A stretch of 64,000 nucleotides of DNA from Tribonema minus (lineage: Eukaryota > Sar > Xanthophyceae > Tribonematales > Tribonemataceae), in the NCBI GenBank assembly GCA_017506865.1, contig JAFCMP010000513.1, positions 186,001 through 250,000 of the forward strand, in the 5' to 3' direction. Both the position numbers and the translations under genes were made by a program. Shown here one piece after another: positions 10,969-22,410 of this stretch; the first letter of the stretch is position 1; each line of letters opens with the position of its first letter. The notes beneath the pieces are model-generated. The model was not told the origin of the DNA. It saw nothing but the letters and a program-made list of their open reading frames with translations, and did not search any database.

Positions 10969-11399
10969 GTAGTGGCGTGCTCCAGGATGCGCCTGCTAGT
11001 GCCGGTTCCATGCACTCGAGGGTGCGTGCAACAAATGCGGCACATGCACGCAGCGCCGCGACCAGCACCCCCAAGCCACCGCTCCCCAGTCACAGATGTA
11101 CGCGCTGATGCGCTGGCAGCGTCACTCGGGACTCGCCACCCGGCGCCGCGTATCCATACCACTGCCGCCCCCGGGCGGAGAGGGTGCCGCCGCCGCCGCG
11201 ATTGTCACCGGCCGTTGGCGCCTCCTCGTGGGCCGGCGGCGCAAGATCCGCCGAGCGCGGTCACTAGCGCGATGGCGTGTTGCAATCGAAAGTTGAAGAT
11301 GAACTCCGCATGCAGAGTTTTGTCCTTGGTGAAGCACCAGATAGTTGCCTGGAGCAGCAGCAAGGAGCAGCAAGGAGCAAGCAGGTGAGCCAGGTAAGG

Positions 11400-14300
11400 C
11401 GACTCCACTCGCAAGCGCCGCTGTGATCGGTACAAAAGGGTAGCACGTGCGCTCTTAAATGCTCCTTCATTTTTGCCAACCCCAGTGTGGTAGCAGCGAG
11501 GAAAGCAGATACTGCCAGAAGCGAACTGAGCTGATCCACCGCAGTCACAGATTAAAATATAATGCTGTTATCAGCCTCCTCCGACCTTGGGGCCTGCGGC
11601 GTAGCGCACGACTGTCGCACGCCATGCACAAGGCTTGCCTCCACCAGACCATGCATGTGTGATCAAAATATGCTTGAACCCACTTCATGTACAGAGCATT
11701 TCTCAATGACAATGCGTACACTTGCTGTCTTTCTTGTCAGCATAGACACCACTCCCAACACTCGGTTGCGTCGTACATATGCTCAAATTATGTGTAGGTA
11801 GGTTAAGAAGGGGTCAGCCTCACGGAGAATGAGCATGCTTGTCAGCATTTCACCTTAAGATGAATGGTCCATGCAGGGGTGCGGCACGGCTTGAGATCAA
11901 ACACCAGGGATGGAGGATGCGCAGGAGAACCAGCAGCAGGCAGGGCATGCAGGTGGCGCCGCAGGTGAGAAATTGACCGCTTGTTCTCTTGGGTACTTGA
12001 TATCGTGGTAACAAACCGGTGCTGATATGTGTTTGCATCGTAGCAGAATCAACTGCGCGTGCAAAAGACGCTCATCAGCCCACCACCTTATGTTGTTGCC
12101 TACAGCTTCCGCTGTATCGAGGTCTGTTGCTGGCAGCGCAAGCAACGTGATAGGAGGGTTTTGTTATTCAACATACGCAGCCATTGCGGTGGCCCACTGA
12201 GCCCTAGGTAGTGCAGCGGGCACAAGTCCTGAGCGTAGTGTGACGCGCATGTTGACATTTGAAATCAACCTCTTTGGCGCCTCGTCGTTTCCAGCGCTTC
12301 ACAATGCAGGCATGCAATATACCCAACAGGGGCCTTTATCATATGTCATGAGGCCAATGGCATTGAACGACTAGTTGATTGCACCTCTGCCATGCAACCT
12401 ACCCAACAGAGGCCTTTATGTGTCACGAGGCCAATGCCACTTGTAGTGGTGTAAAGTCCGCATTGCCATGGCATGCAGGCACATCAACATCTGCCGTCAA
12501 ATCCTGTACTCAATAGAGCAGCGATAGTGCGTATGTCATTGACTAGAGTGAGTGTGCCTTAACTCAAATGCCCAGCCTCTGCTGATCTCGATGTTGTATT
12601 CAAGTTACTTGACGTCCACTTCACAGTGGCACACAGTTTTTGCGTTGCTGACAGCACGCCTCACACCAAATGGTCTTGCAATGGAGCAGTACACTGTGCG
12701 GATGCTCACATGCTCGTCTTAGTCACAGCCGCAGACTGCTGATCCTGACTGCCCTGTTACATTTGTGGTGGCGCCTGCTTATCGCGTACGTGCATACCTT
12801 GAGTGCATTTGGAATTAATGAAAATGTGCAGCTCCATGACACCGCTGATGTGTGTGAACCTGTGATATCAAGCAGCTCCTTTTCTGCCGCAATTGACACA
12901 TGTGGTATGCCATTGATGTCACAAGCAGCTCTGCACAGGCAATGATTGATTCCGCAATTGTGTTTCATGTCATGCACATAGTGTACTGATCCTCGTTTCC
13001 TGTGCTTGTGAATGGCTGCAGCCTCGTGTCCTGTGCTTGTGAATGGCTGTAGGCACTAGGTGCAAGGACGAATGTTGATGCTGACGCCATCGAGAATAGC
13101 AGAGGCGGGCTTAGATGGGATTCAGGTGTGCATGGAGCGTGTATGTCGATATCAATACTATCCACTGTTGCGGCTGTTGTGCATGCCCTATCATAATGTT
13201 TCAGTACTCCGGAGTTCGCGCAGTATTCTTGTACTTTGAAGGTGAATGTACGACTCTGAATAGATAGTACGTCCATACAATATGAGCACACGTATTTGCC
13301 GCCAGCGTGCTGCTGCAGCACCACGGCCGGAGAGTAGGTGGTAATGCCATGTCACAGTGGTCCATCAATTTTGATTGCTTGTCTACGTCAACAGCTCTTA
13401 ATCGCCGCATTTGAGTGTTGTGCATGGTGACACGTGTGAGCAGCAACGCCGCCGTTTGATGTGTGCCGCTTTTGTGGCTGCAGTGTCGCTGCTGGCAGCC
13501 TCGGCCCATGGGTCGCCGCTGGCACCTTCTATCTGGCAGCCACACATGACCAATGCAGGGCTATGCCATGTCTTGCATTTCAATTTTTTCCCCCATGTTC
13601 ACAAAACGTGCTGTACAGGGCAGGGCCGGCGCGGGCCTCAGGACAGCAGCCAACCCTGCAAGCGGCGTAAGAGTACAGACAATGTGGGCGCTTCAACTGC
13701 ACATGTGCATACAAAGCCAGTGGGTGAAGAAGCGGCTGAGGTGGACACAGTTTGAACTCGTGCCGCAGTGCAGGGGGAGGAGAGGGGGGAGGAGGAAGAG
13801 GAGGACATTTATGCTGGCTTGACTGATGAGGTGGGTCACACATGAATTAGCACCGAGCGCGTCAAATGTAGGGGATTATATCTCTGTATGTGAACAGTCC
13901 ATCAAAGTGCTTCTGACGGCTGTCATAGAAACACAGACCCCCGCGGAGGTGCGTAATACTGCAAGGGGCGCAGTTTTTCACGCACATTTAGGCGCTTGAT
14001 TGTGTGCACACATTGTGCTGACAGAACATATGGGCTGCTTATTGAATGTACTAGCTGTCCGACGGTGCGTCTTGAAGGGTTTAAGAAGCGGCCTTATCAG
14101 TGTCACGAACAGGAGTTGAACTAGAAGTTGAAGTTCACAGCAACGCTTTTCACACCTCTGCGCGTTTGCTACCACCACTGACTTCATGACTGCTGTCAAC
14201 ATTAGACTCTGGATTTGATTCAGAGACGGCTCTGCACGGCACCTTCTCATTATAAATCAAACCCAGCAATGCGATCTTAGTTGTCGCACAGAAACATCAC

Positions 14301-15000
14301 AGCTTCAAACAACGCCGCGCGCTGTCACGGTGACGGTGCAACACGGCGTGGGAGTGATTAGCATGTTTGCGATCTCACACAAGGTCCCGATTTTACTTCT
14401 GTCACACACGCTGCGTGACCCAGCACACGCTTTGTGAGCATCGGCTGAGGCTACAGCGTGTGCCATTGCGCACACTAGTCAGTTCAAGCACAGACCCTGG
14501 GGCTCCTTCGCCGCATGGTCATTCAATGTACATGACGGCAGACGAAAGGACATGACAGACACCAAGCGACGATAGCTGCGTTGCATGAAGACGTCATCTT
14601 AATGACAGGACGTCAGCGAGCACTGTTGCGACACCTGTGTCATGACGACAGTGAGTAGGCGGTGGGTGCGCGACACCATCGTTACAGGATTTCTGGCTGT
14701 CATGTTGTCGCGAGTCGCGGCCTTACCATCTGCGCTGGGGGGGGCACGCTGCAGCACGCGAGCAGCAGCGTGGCAAGCACGCCAGCTGCCGCAGGCAGTC
14801 AGGCAAGTACGGCTACGCTAGCAACAGCTTGTGGAATCACTTCTTTTTCGACTTTTCGCCAAAAGGCCGTGCTCATAAAGCGACACGCGCGCTTTCTGCT
14901 GCGTGCAAACGCAAGCCGAAGAACATAGATGGCATAGATGGTGTCACTGTTCGCAAATGCTACCATATGCATGTGTTTTGCTCATTTAGAAGCTGCCACA
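11400..15000. other. No gene recognised; small tandem repeats
   Basis: No exon could be supported. Two local duplications are visible: 12310-12440, where 'cccaacagNggcctttat...catgaggccaatgNca' occurs twice about 95 bp apart, and 12991-13049, where 'tcctgtgcttgtgaatggct' occurs twice in tandem. Confidence 0.35.
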
Positions 15001-15014
15001 ACTGTTCATTCGTG

Positions 15015-15172
15015 ACGAGATACCCGCCCCCGCCCCCCCCGAGCTACAATGCCCCCCCCGGGCGTTTGCTTGCAAGCCACTGCGCGTGAAATAATTGATA
15101 CCTTGGGGGGGCTATTCAGCCATATAGCCCCCCCCCCCCCCAACCTGTTCAAGGTGGGGGGGGCTATCCACG
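15015..15172. repeat. Poly-C/poly-G tract with dyad symmetry
   Basis: Three C runs, including 14 C at about 15128-15141, alternate with G runs (ttggggggggctat; aaggtggggggggctat) around the palindrome-like ggctattcagccatatagcc. The opposite strand has several G-quadruplex-capable runs, and the G and C blocks can pair with each other as a hairpin. Confidence 0.6.
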
Positions 15173-15786
15173 GGTGAATATGGTACATCGCGACAGATTG
15201 GTATGCATCTTGACATGCGCTGCAACTCGCAAGCTCCTTCTGATCGCCACAAACAGCGAAGCAATAGCACCTGCATACTATCCGTTTTTTTGGAACTTAC
15301 TGTTTTTTGAAACGTACTGTGTTGCTTCGCAGTCACTGCTCGTCTTTACAGAACTTCGTAGCATGCTCTCATGCGCTTGTTTATTGAAAGAAAACATTTT
15401 AAAAACAAACCAGCCTTAGCCTAGTCAGTCAGCAACGGCGTTTATGATTTACCTTCTTACCTTAATAAGGAATAGACGAGCTATAATTTATTTAGTACCT
15501 CACCACAATGGTAGCAATGCATCCAACACAACATACTCCTGTCTAATCATTTGCTCAGTATGAGCAGCAGCACTTGTGTGCTGCATCGACAGGGCTTCCA
15601 AAAGTGAGAGTAGGGCATGATCCTCCTGTATTTTGATAGGGCACAAACATCTGCATGACGAAGCTGCGTAGCTCATCACTACATAGTGCGTGCTCCTGGA
15701 TGCTCAAACTAAAAACAGTTGTCTGCATTGTGGCATTGAAAGTTACGCCACACTGAGCTGTGTGCTGTGTTTCACCCCTGCTGCAG

Positions 15787-15881
15787 GGCATCGAATGGAA
15801 GGTATGCCGGCAGGCACCGCAGGACGAGAGCGCACGCAGCGCGTGGGCAGCAGTGCGCTCGCACCAAGACATACAGCAGTG
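15787..15881 (+). CDS. Exon-like segment, family unknown
   Basis: Between an acceptor (cccctgctgcag) and a donor (gtaagt) the frame reads GIEWKVCRQAPQDESARSAW and then AAVRSHQDIQQC. The composition looks coding and the splice signals are good. It may belong to the same plus-strand gene as the exon at 16783-17020, but no domain is recognised. Confidence 0.35.
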
Positions 15882-16782
15882 TGGTAAGTAGTCTTGTGAT
15901 TTTCTTCTTGGCAAAGGTTTTCACAGGTGCAACGTATGTGCTTTCGTTGCAGCAAAAATGATCTGCGACCACCACTCTCAAATGTATCATACATTAAGCA
16001 ATCGCAAATTCAGCAGACTGAGCCAGCATGATTGTTGTGTAACAGCTGCTGGCTGTACAGGGATTGATCCAAAGGTCATCTGCTCCAGTTCCATGATTAT
16101 TGCTGCTTGCAAAAACCAAGTCGTGATGAACGTCACCTGACTTGCAGCAAGATCTGTGGCTCAAGCATGGAAGTCACGCACGTCAGCTTTGCATGGCAAC
16201 ATTCGTCACAAATGTTGCGATCAGGTATGTACCTCAAATCAAATCTGGTTGTACTGCTTGGCCAACATTATCTGACCACGTCGTCTGACGAATCGTGTGC
16301 GTAACGCAGGTGCGAGGGGTGTCCTTCACTGTCAAGAGTGGCCAACCCCCCGTTCACATGGAATGGGACCCTCATGTAAGAGGAACTCTTTGAATGTGTA
16401 TGTCTGAGATATCATCGCTTGTGCACCGGAGGTGTCATGGCTTGTTACTGCATTGACCAAGCTGCGCTCGCATAGCAGCACCAACGCACAATTCACTTCA
16501 ATGTTGCTTACTGTCTCGCAGCCGCAGCTGTTGCACTTCTGCGCACCCAAGCCATCGCTATGAGCCAGCTTCCATTAAGTTTGCATTCTGTACTGGTAAC
16601 TTAGAGGCAAACATTGTGATTTTGCTGTGTTCAGATGTATTTTGTGTGCTGCGAAACGTTCAGTAGTTTAGATTATCAGTGTTCAGTTCATACTTCAAGT
16701 ACTTCTGAGTATATCAGAATGATGGTCATCGTGTGCTGATGCCGTATTTCATATACATCTGCTGCTTTTTCCCCGTGTGCAG

Positions 16783-17020
16783 CTTCAAATTTTTGAGCCT
16801 GGGCAGCTAGAGCTTCACATCGGGCCACTGAAGGCACCTGTCAGCAACCAGCTCATCCAGTGTACCTTGGCGCTGAGGGAGATCTCCCTGCAGCAAATGC
16901 TAGATCCTGAGCTGTTGCGCAGCTGGCCCCCCCTGCGCTCCAACTTCTGCCGTCAGACTATGACACCAAGACCGCCATGGTGAAGTCACAAATGGAGGCC
17001 ATCGAGTATACATACCATAG
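16783..17020 (+). CDS. Exon-like segment with homopolymer frameshift
   Basis: After the acceptor ccccgtgtgcag the frame reads FEPGQLELHIGPLKAPVSNQ then LIQCTLALREISLQQMLDPE. A run of seven C at about 16926-16932 shifts the frame; the next frame reads LQLLPSDYDTKTAMVKSQME and runs to EYTYHR and a gtaata donor at 17021. One extra C would join the halves, so either a sequencing error or a real frameshift is present. Part of this exon is duplicated in inverse orientation at 17556-17716. I do not recognise the family. Confidence 0.45.
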
Positions 17021-17716
17021 GTAATAGATGGTGTAACTTCATCATTTTCCGCAGTTTGCATTGGATTCCAGGACCTACTGCTTGAAGAACAACCCCCCAT
17101 TGTGAGCAACCTACCATTGTAATGCTTGTGGGTGCTGGAAAGTAGGACACAACCAGTTTGAAATCAGAATTTCCGTTGTTGAAAGCTGACCTGACATGGG
17201 GCATTGCCACACTATCACACGACGTGTACTTGTTTGCTAACGGCCTTCGCGCCCTTCAGCATCTCCCCTGACCGGGGTTTCTGACTCGTCAAGGGCACAT
17301 GCGCCCTTGGCGAGTGCTTGCAGCAGATTTCGGGTCGCCTCAGGCTGGTTGAGTGAACATGATATTCTAACCCGGTTCCAATGGTACACAATTAAGTAGC
17401 AATCCTGATGGTTTCGGCACTTGCGGCTTTGACATGTAATTTACCGTAAAGTGTATGTCATGTTCTGATCTGCATGCAGGCCTGTTTAAACGTGCCTAAA
17501 AGCGTGTTTGTCCACCTGTTCTTGCTGCAGGGCAGCAGTTGGAACGGCGGGGGGGGGAACGGCTGGCCTCCATTTGTGAGCTCACCGTGGCGGTCTTACT
17601 GTCATAGTCTGACGGCAGAAGTTGGAGCGGCAGGGGGGGGCAGCTGCGCTACAGTGCAGGATCTAGCATATGCTGCAGGGAGATCTCCTCCAGCGCCAAG
17701 GTACACTGGAATCCAA
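16858..17716. repeat. Inverted duplication of an exon (arms about 150 bp)
   Basis: Sequence 16858-17000 (from ccagtgtaccttggcgctga to cacaaatggaggcc) recurs reverse-complemented at 17556-17716 (from ggcctccatttgtgagctca to ccaaggtacactgg). The arms enclose about 550 bp. They preserve the coding pattern, but the second copy contains a stop in the matching frame. Confidence 0.7.
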
Positions 17717-19033
17717 AGTTTCCTGAAGGCCATTCACCGCTCAAGCGTTTATGAGGTACGAGTATTGCTGCGGCTGATTGTGGCGTAGCTTACTGTCTTA
17801 ATTTGCTCAGTCGGCCGTAATCTGCGTAGAGCTTCGGTTGGGTTCCTTTGAGTTCAGTTGTGTCAAGGTTTGCTGCATCCAGCAATCTGGTCACATTACC
17901 GCCAACACTTTGGTGCAGTGTTTTTCTGTGCACACACTCATGTTTGCTTCCCCCACTGCGGCCACTGTGATAACGTATGGTCACGCGCACTTCAAACAGT
18001 ATGGTGAAACTGCTTTCTGGTTTCATAGAAATCCCACTTGGTGATGTTGAGTGCTGTTTGTCTCATTCACTTCAATCAGCAGTGTAGCAGATCTCTAAAG
18101 CGCGGACTGAGTATTTGCTGTTGTGTGGCTGCACAGAACAAGCTGCACCCTTTCATCAACTGCATCTCCAGTAGCTGCCGCCAATGCTGATTATGTACAG
18201 ATGTAAGCCATGCCCTGAGAACACTACTTGATCTCTGCAGACGCCAACAGGATATTCTTCTCCGTGATAGCATGTGCTGAATAGGGTTATCTGTGTGTTC
18301 ATGTGCACAGCATTGGATTGAGTTAGCCTGCTTGTTTGTCATGGCACCTCATGAATAGGTACGGGTATACGCACCAAGGCATTCTGTCATGCGCATGTCA
18401 TGCACGTTGACTCAGCATACTGCATGGCTTACTTCGTAGCATGCATGGCTTGTGGTGTTACGGTTCGTGTCAGCTTCAATTGTTGGGCAGAATATTCATG
18501 CTCTGCCTTTGTGTCTTAATGTTGCAGGTGCTGGACGGCGTGAGTCGGTTCAGCTTCCAGGTGCCATGCAATGCAAACACCACCCGTTACTTCACAGATC
18601 TGCAGGCGAGTCCATCTCTTTTGCGTGGTAGAGCATAATGTCCAAGGGCAAGACAACTGGACATGATGTCTTTGTGGTAGGTTGGCAATGAGTCACAAGG
18701 CTCCGTACGGCCTTGGGGGGGGGGTCATACACAAGTAACTTGTCTCAAAGTGGGAAAGGGGAGCAGAGGGGGACAGTTTTGTTGATGCGAGCCTTGCCAG
18801 GATGCCAAGACAGGGCAACACTGTAAACCGGGGCTACTTCATAAAGACAGGCTCACACCGCAAGGCATGCGGATATTCTAACCCGGTTCCAATGGTACAC
18901 GTACCAAGTGGCAATCCTGATGGTTTTGGCACTTGCGGCGTTGACATATAAAAGTATGTCATGTTCTGATCTGCATGCAGGCCTGAGATCGTGCCTAAAA
19001 GCGCGTCTTGTCCACCTGTTCTTGTTGCAGGGC
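17362..19033. repeat. Direct duplication of intron plus exon boundary
   Basis: About 170 bp at 17362-17533 (gatattctaacccggttcca through tccacctgttcttgctgcag) recurs in the same orientation at 18871-19033 with roughly 90 percent identity by eye. The right copy leads straight into the ubiquitin-protease Cys-box exon. The left copy leads into unrelated sequence that is the inverted arm of the 16.8-kb exon. Confidence 0.7.
18528..18606 (+). CDS. Short exon-like segment
   Basis: After the acceptor aatgttgcag the frame reads VLDGVSRFSFQVPCNANTTR and then YFTDLQ. The 3' boundary is either a GC-type donor (gcgagt) or unspliced. I do not recognise the domain. It lies between the 16.8-kb and 19.0-kb exons and could belong with them. 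Confidence 0.3.
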
Positions 19034-19320
19034 ACGGTTGGCATCGTCAACCATGACAGCAACTGCTACCTGAGTGCAATGCTGCAGGCGCTCTTTCACC
19101 TGAGGCCACTGCAGCAGGCAGGTCGAACACCTGCCTGCTGCAGTGGCCTCAGGTGAAAGAGCGACCTGCCTGCTGCAGTGGCCTCAGGTGAAAGAGGGCC
19201 TGCAGCATCGCACTCAGGTAGCAGTTGCTGTCATGGACGATGCCAACCATGCCCTGCAGCAAGAGCGAGGCACACTTTTGGGCACGATCTAGCGGCCTCG
19301 TGCAGATCAGAACATAACAT
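18955..19320. repeat. Near-contiguous fold-back of the USP exon
   Basis: The plus arm (about 18955-19128) contains the intron end, splice acceptor and Cys-box exon. The minus arm (about 19133-19320) contains the same elements reversed. At the junction gcaggcaggt is followed five bases later by acctgcctgc, so the transcript would form a hairpin with a very short loop. A 35-bp piece (cctgcctgctgcagtggcct...) is additionally tandemly repeated at 19130-19190. Confidence 0.8.
19031..19123 (+). CDS. Ubiquitin-specific protease Cys-box exon
   Basis: The exon follows a polypyrimidine acceptor (ttcttgttgcag) and reads GTVGIVNHDSNCYLSAMLQA and then LFHLRPLQQ. This matches the peptidase C19 Cys box (GL.N.G.tCYlNs.LQ.Lf), with Cys as the catalytic nucleophile; the usual Gly before the Thr/Asn-Cys is replaced by Asp. 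USPs cleave ubiquitin from proteins. Downstream, where the next USP exon should be, the sequence instead folds back into an inverted copy of this same exon (19133-19320) in which one codon is missing. No His box is visible in the window, so this is a partial or broken gene. Confidence 0.55.
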
Positions 19321-19344
19321 GCCCTTTCATATATATGGTGCATG

Positions 19345-19608
19345 CAGCCGGTGCGTACATGGGGGCATGCCGGAGCAGCAGCCCTTCAACCGCTGTACCC
19401 GCAGTACCCATTCATACAAGGCCCGCCGCAAATGTGGCATACTCAAATGCCACCGCAGCAATGTACGCCGTTTATGCCGCAATATTCGCAGCACCAGCAG
19501 TACCCTGGTGCCTCTTCACAGGATGCGCAGCAGCAGGGAGCAGCTAGCCCCCGGCGCTCATCAACGCCGCGTGCGCATTCCACGGGCACGCCAAGTCTGC
19601 ATTCTGTA
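19345..19608 (+). CDS. Pro/Gln-rich exon-like segment
   Basis: The frame reads LQPLYPQYPFIQGPPQMWHT, then QMPPQQCTPFMPQYSQHQQY and SSQDAQQQGAASPRRSSTP, ending near a gtaagc donor at 19609. It is a low-complexity Pro/Gln/Tyr-rich coding segment of the kind found in algal regulatory proteins. It may precede the methyltransferase-like exon at 19893, but that link is only positional. Confidence 0.35.
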
Positions 19609-19892
19609 CACGTAAGCGCGACGATAGTGGCGGCCTTTATGAGCCCACACCTAGGGGTGCGCGGGCGGTGGAGGCATGCACACCGTTCAGGCTTTACACG
19701 CAGTTGCTAGTCGTAGTGCAGCAGACGATGTGAAGTCTGAGGGTAGCCATAGTGAATTGGTTCAATGGTGTATTCGCAGTCAAGTATTGATGACGCTGAT
19801 CAGCGCAGCGACAGGAGCGCTCAACCCGTATTTTATAGTTGGTGATCCGCCCCTGTCATGAACAATACATGACAATTCTACCACTTCCCCAG

Positions 19893-20068
19893 GTTGCGGC
19901 CACCACGTCTCAGACTCATGTTCCTTGCACGCTGACCTCTATGCTGGCATTGGTGGTGTGCATGAAGCAGTGAAGATGCTCAAGACTGCTGGTGTCAACA
20001 TGAAAACTGCGTTGGCAGTAGACTTGCATGAACCTACTGCACGCGCCTATCACGAGCTACATCAGGAC
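19893..20068 (+). CDS. C5-cytosine methyltransferase motif I-like exon
   Basis: After the acceptor cacttccccag the frame reads ADLYAGIGGVHEAVKML and continues with ALAVDLHEPTARAYHELHQD. This is the S-adenosylmethionine-binding motif I (DlfaGiGG) followed by the motif II acidic residue (avD....A...Y) of C5 DNA methyltransferases. The frame continues to a TGA at 20141; a gtacct donor at 20069 or the gtaaga at 20180 may end the exon. Motif IV with the catalytic Pro-Cys (PPCQ) is not found downstream, so only the cofactor-binding start of the domain is present. The piece could be a gene remnant or an exon of a gene with distant exons. Confidence 0.45.
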
Positions 20069-20179
20069 GTACCTGTAGTCATCTGCGCGCCTGTTGAAAG
20101 CCAAGACACGATTGCACGCTTCGCTGTTTGCGGCCGCATTTGACCACTGCTGTACCATGTATGGACTACTCGTCTGCAG

Positions 20180-20770
20180 GTAAGAGACAGTTAGGCTCTG
20201 CTGCCCATCGCACGATGCAAATTGTGGAGGTTATCATTGCCGCAGAGATGAGCTCATGAGCACTGTCATGATTGAAAAAGTCCCAAAATGCTGACCTTGC
20301 AGACCTGGTCAAGGGCTGAGCGCAACTGCATGCTTTCGCATACAATACATATTCCATTGTGATCAATGGTCAGCAATGTGAGAGGGATCGGCTCATACCA
20401 CAGCATTTGTCATAATACATGGAGCCTCAGAGCAAAGGAGGGTATGTATGCAACGCCTGGGCGCCATACTGAACAAGATGGCGACCAATGCAAAACCAGG
20501 CTACTCGGTCAAACAAATGAGCTTTGAGATGACAGGGTGCCTAGAAGAAACATTTCACTTTGAACCCTGCAACAGGCATAGTCCTGGTGCAAAAACGTCT
20601 GTGGCTAGCTAGGTTATGCTCAAAATGGCATGCATACATCATTATGGCAGCCACAAGAGGATCAGGCCTGCTTCAAGCACAAGACACTGCTATCCAAAAG
20701 GCCTGCACATGACTCATGATTTCTCGGCGCCACCACCCATGGATGACACCATGTGCCGCAGACAATATGA
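20180..20770. other. No gene recognised
   Basis: Nothing supported between the methyltransferase-like exon and the hAT-like element. Confidence 0.3.
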
Positions 20771-20771
20771 T

Positions 20772-21201
20772 TAGGGTTGCATAACTCCGTACGCGTACTT
20801 TTTACTCGCCCCCGTACTTAAACTACGTATCTGTGTGAGAAAATATGCTGCAAGTACGGTGTTGTCGTAGACCTGCCTGTCAACTGCACTGCTTTGCTGG
20901 CGTTGACAGCAGCAGCAGCACTAGCAGAGTGCACTTTCTGTGAGCTTTTGAACGTTACGCGTTACCCAATTGCTTCAGCCCCTTTGCACAGCGCCCACGG
21001 GGTGCTTGACAGGGCAGAGTGGGCAGCGTCGCCCCTCATAACGCTCTCTAATAATGCTCAGGTCTGCACGCTGCCGTCGCAGACCAGTACTAGTAGAGGA
21101 GGCATGGTAAAGTACGTGACGTCTTGCTGCCCAGCTTGTGTGTGTGAACTGCTGTTGTTACAATGTGCCGGAATATGCCCAACAAAACCAAAAATTCTCT
21201 C
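20772..21201 (+). mobile_element. hAT-like MITE, left part only
   Basis: The segment begins with the hAT-type terminus tagggttgca and matches the complete element at 35798-36628 for about 420 bp: aactccgtNcgcgta, ctgtgtgagNaaatacgc, ttgtcgtagacctg, gttacNcgttacc. The match fades near gaatatgcccaa, just before the 3' end of a LINE inserted in the opposite direction. The right half of this copy was not found beyond the LINE. The 8 bp preceding the terminus are aatatgat. Confidence 0.65.
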
Positions 21202-21285
21202 ATGTACGTATGGACTTGTATTTATAAAGGCCCAAGGGAGGCCGGGTTGCCTATGCAATCGAAAAGCTTGCGTCAACGCAGCAGC

Positions 21286-22410
21286 CTAGTCTGCGCTGTG
21301 CCCTAGGAGTTTGGATACCGGCGCCGCAACACAGCCCAGCATTCGCGCTCCACGTGTGTATGCCATGACGCGCTCCGCCAACTCCCGCGCCAGCGATATG
21401 CTCAGCTCAATGTGGATCTGACGCTTAGCTAACCCGGCCTTGCGTAACACATCTGCCTCCCCCCCCCCTGAGCACAGTGCTGAGTGCATTGCCAACTCCT
21501 TAACAAAAAGGCTTGTCTGCTTGCCCAGCCGTCCGTACGACTCCTGCACGAAGGGCACAAAAGCCCAAGATGACGTCAAGGTGTCGGTGTGGTGCTTAAC
21601 CTTCGCGTCCTCCCCCACCCCAGCAGCATAGCCGTCCGTGTTCGAGGCATTTGTTTGCCTGTCAGGTACGAGCTCGCTGTGGGCGCGCGCACACTTGTGT
21701 CTAGCACTATTCCCTTGTTACGGTATGCACTGCTAAAGTGCAGACACCCTGGGTCAATGACTGTGTCCGCCCGATACCCCGGTACCTTGAAGACGCTAGC
21801 GTCCTCATTGCGGACAATAGAGACATGGTGCTGTCTCAAGATGCGCTGTAGGCACCGCTTTTGGGCAGTGTGTGTCGCGTTGTGCCCCCGTATGTGCTGG
21901 CTGGGGCAGCTGATCGCATGCGTGGAGGTGGGGCTCACGTCACTGCACCGCCATGGGCACACCTCGCCCTGTATGCCCCACCCGTCTATAAAGATCGCAA
22001 CCAAAATCATCGTGGCTGCTGCCATACTGGACATGGGCGCCGCACCCGGGCGGTCATTGGCAGCGGGCGGCACGCTCATCCACGCCATTGCCCCGGACGC
22101 ACGCTGGCTGCGCAGCTGCGCCAGGACCCGCGCGCTAGCCTGTTGGCGGCGGCGGCTGGTGTCACGCGAGTCACCAATAAGTGTAGCCTGCGTCGGCTTG
22201 CCCACAGCACCAGCCGAGGCAGCCTCTAGGTCCTCCACCAGGCAGTCCTCGTATTGACGTCGAAGAACATTTGAAAGGCCGGCTTGTAGTCCGTGCGTGA
22301 AGTGACCGCGCCGGCGGCGGGGCACTACCTTCCTGCAGATCTCGTCAGCATAGGCCTCCCAGTCGTCGTCGTCGCCTCCTGCCCGCCGCTGCAGCTGCTT
22401 TCTTCCGCGC
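21286..22410 (-). pseudogene. C-terminal zinc knuckle and restriction-like endonuclease of the LINE, frameshifted
   Basis: In the frame overlapping the RT ORF, translation runs from about 22410 through DDDDWEAYADEICRKVVP and GAMAWMSVPPAANDR to the knuckle CPWRCSDVSPTSTHAISC and then IRGHNATHTAQKRCLQRIL, NEDASVFK and YRADTVIDPG...GIVLDTSV. The His/Cys spacing followed by R-x-D and a downstream Asp is that of R2-type restriction-like endonucleases, with Ala replacing the usual Pro of (K/R)PD. A second frameshift near 21650 (aggcaaacaaatg here, aggcaaaacaaatg in the 37-kb copy) moves the final segment, which ends RELAERVMAYTRGARMLG...KLLGHSAD and stop at 21286. Confidence 0.75.

Noticed and set aside
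15015..15172. Telomere-like or centromeric satellite
   Set aside because: The C/G runs are short, irregular and not part of a repeated unit such as TTTTAGGG.
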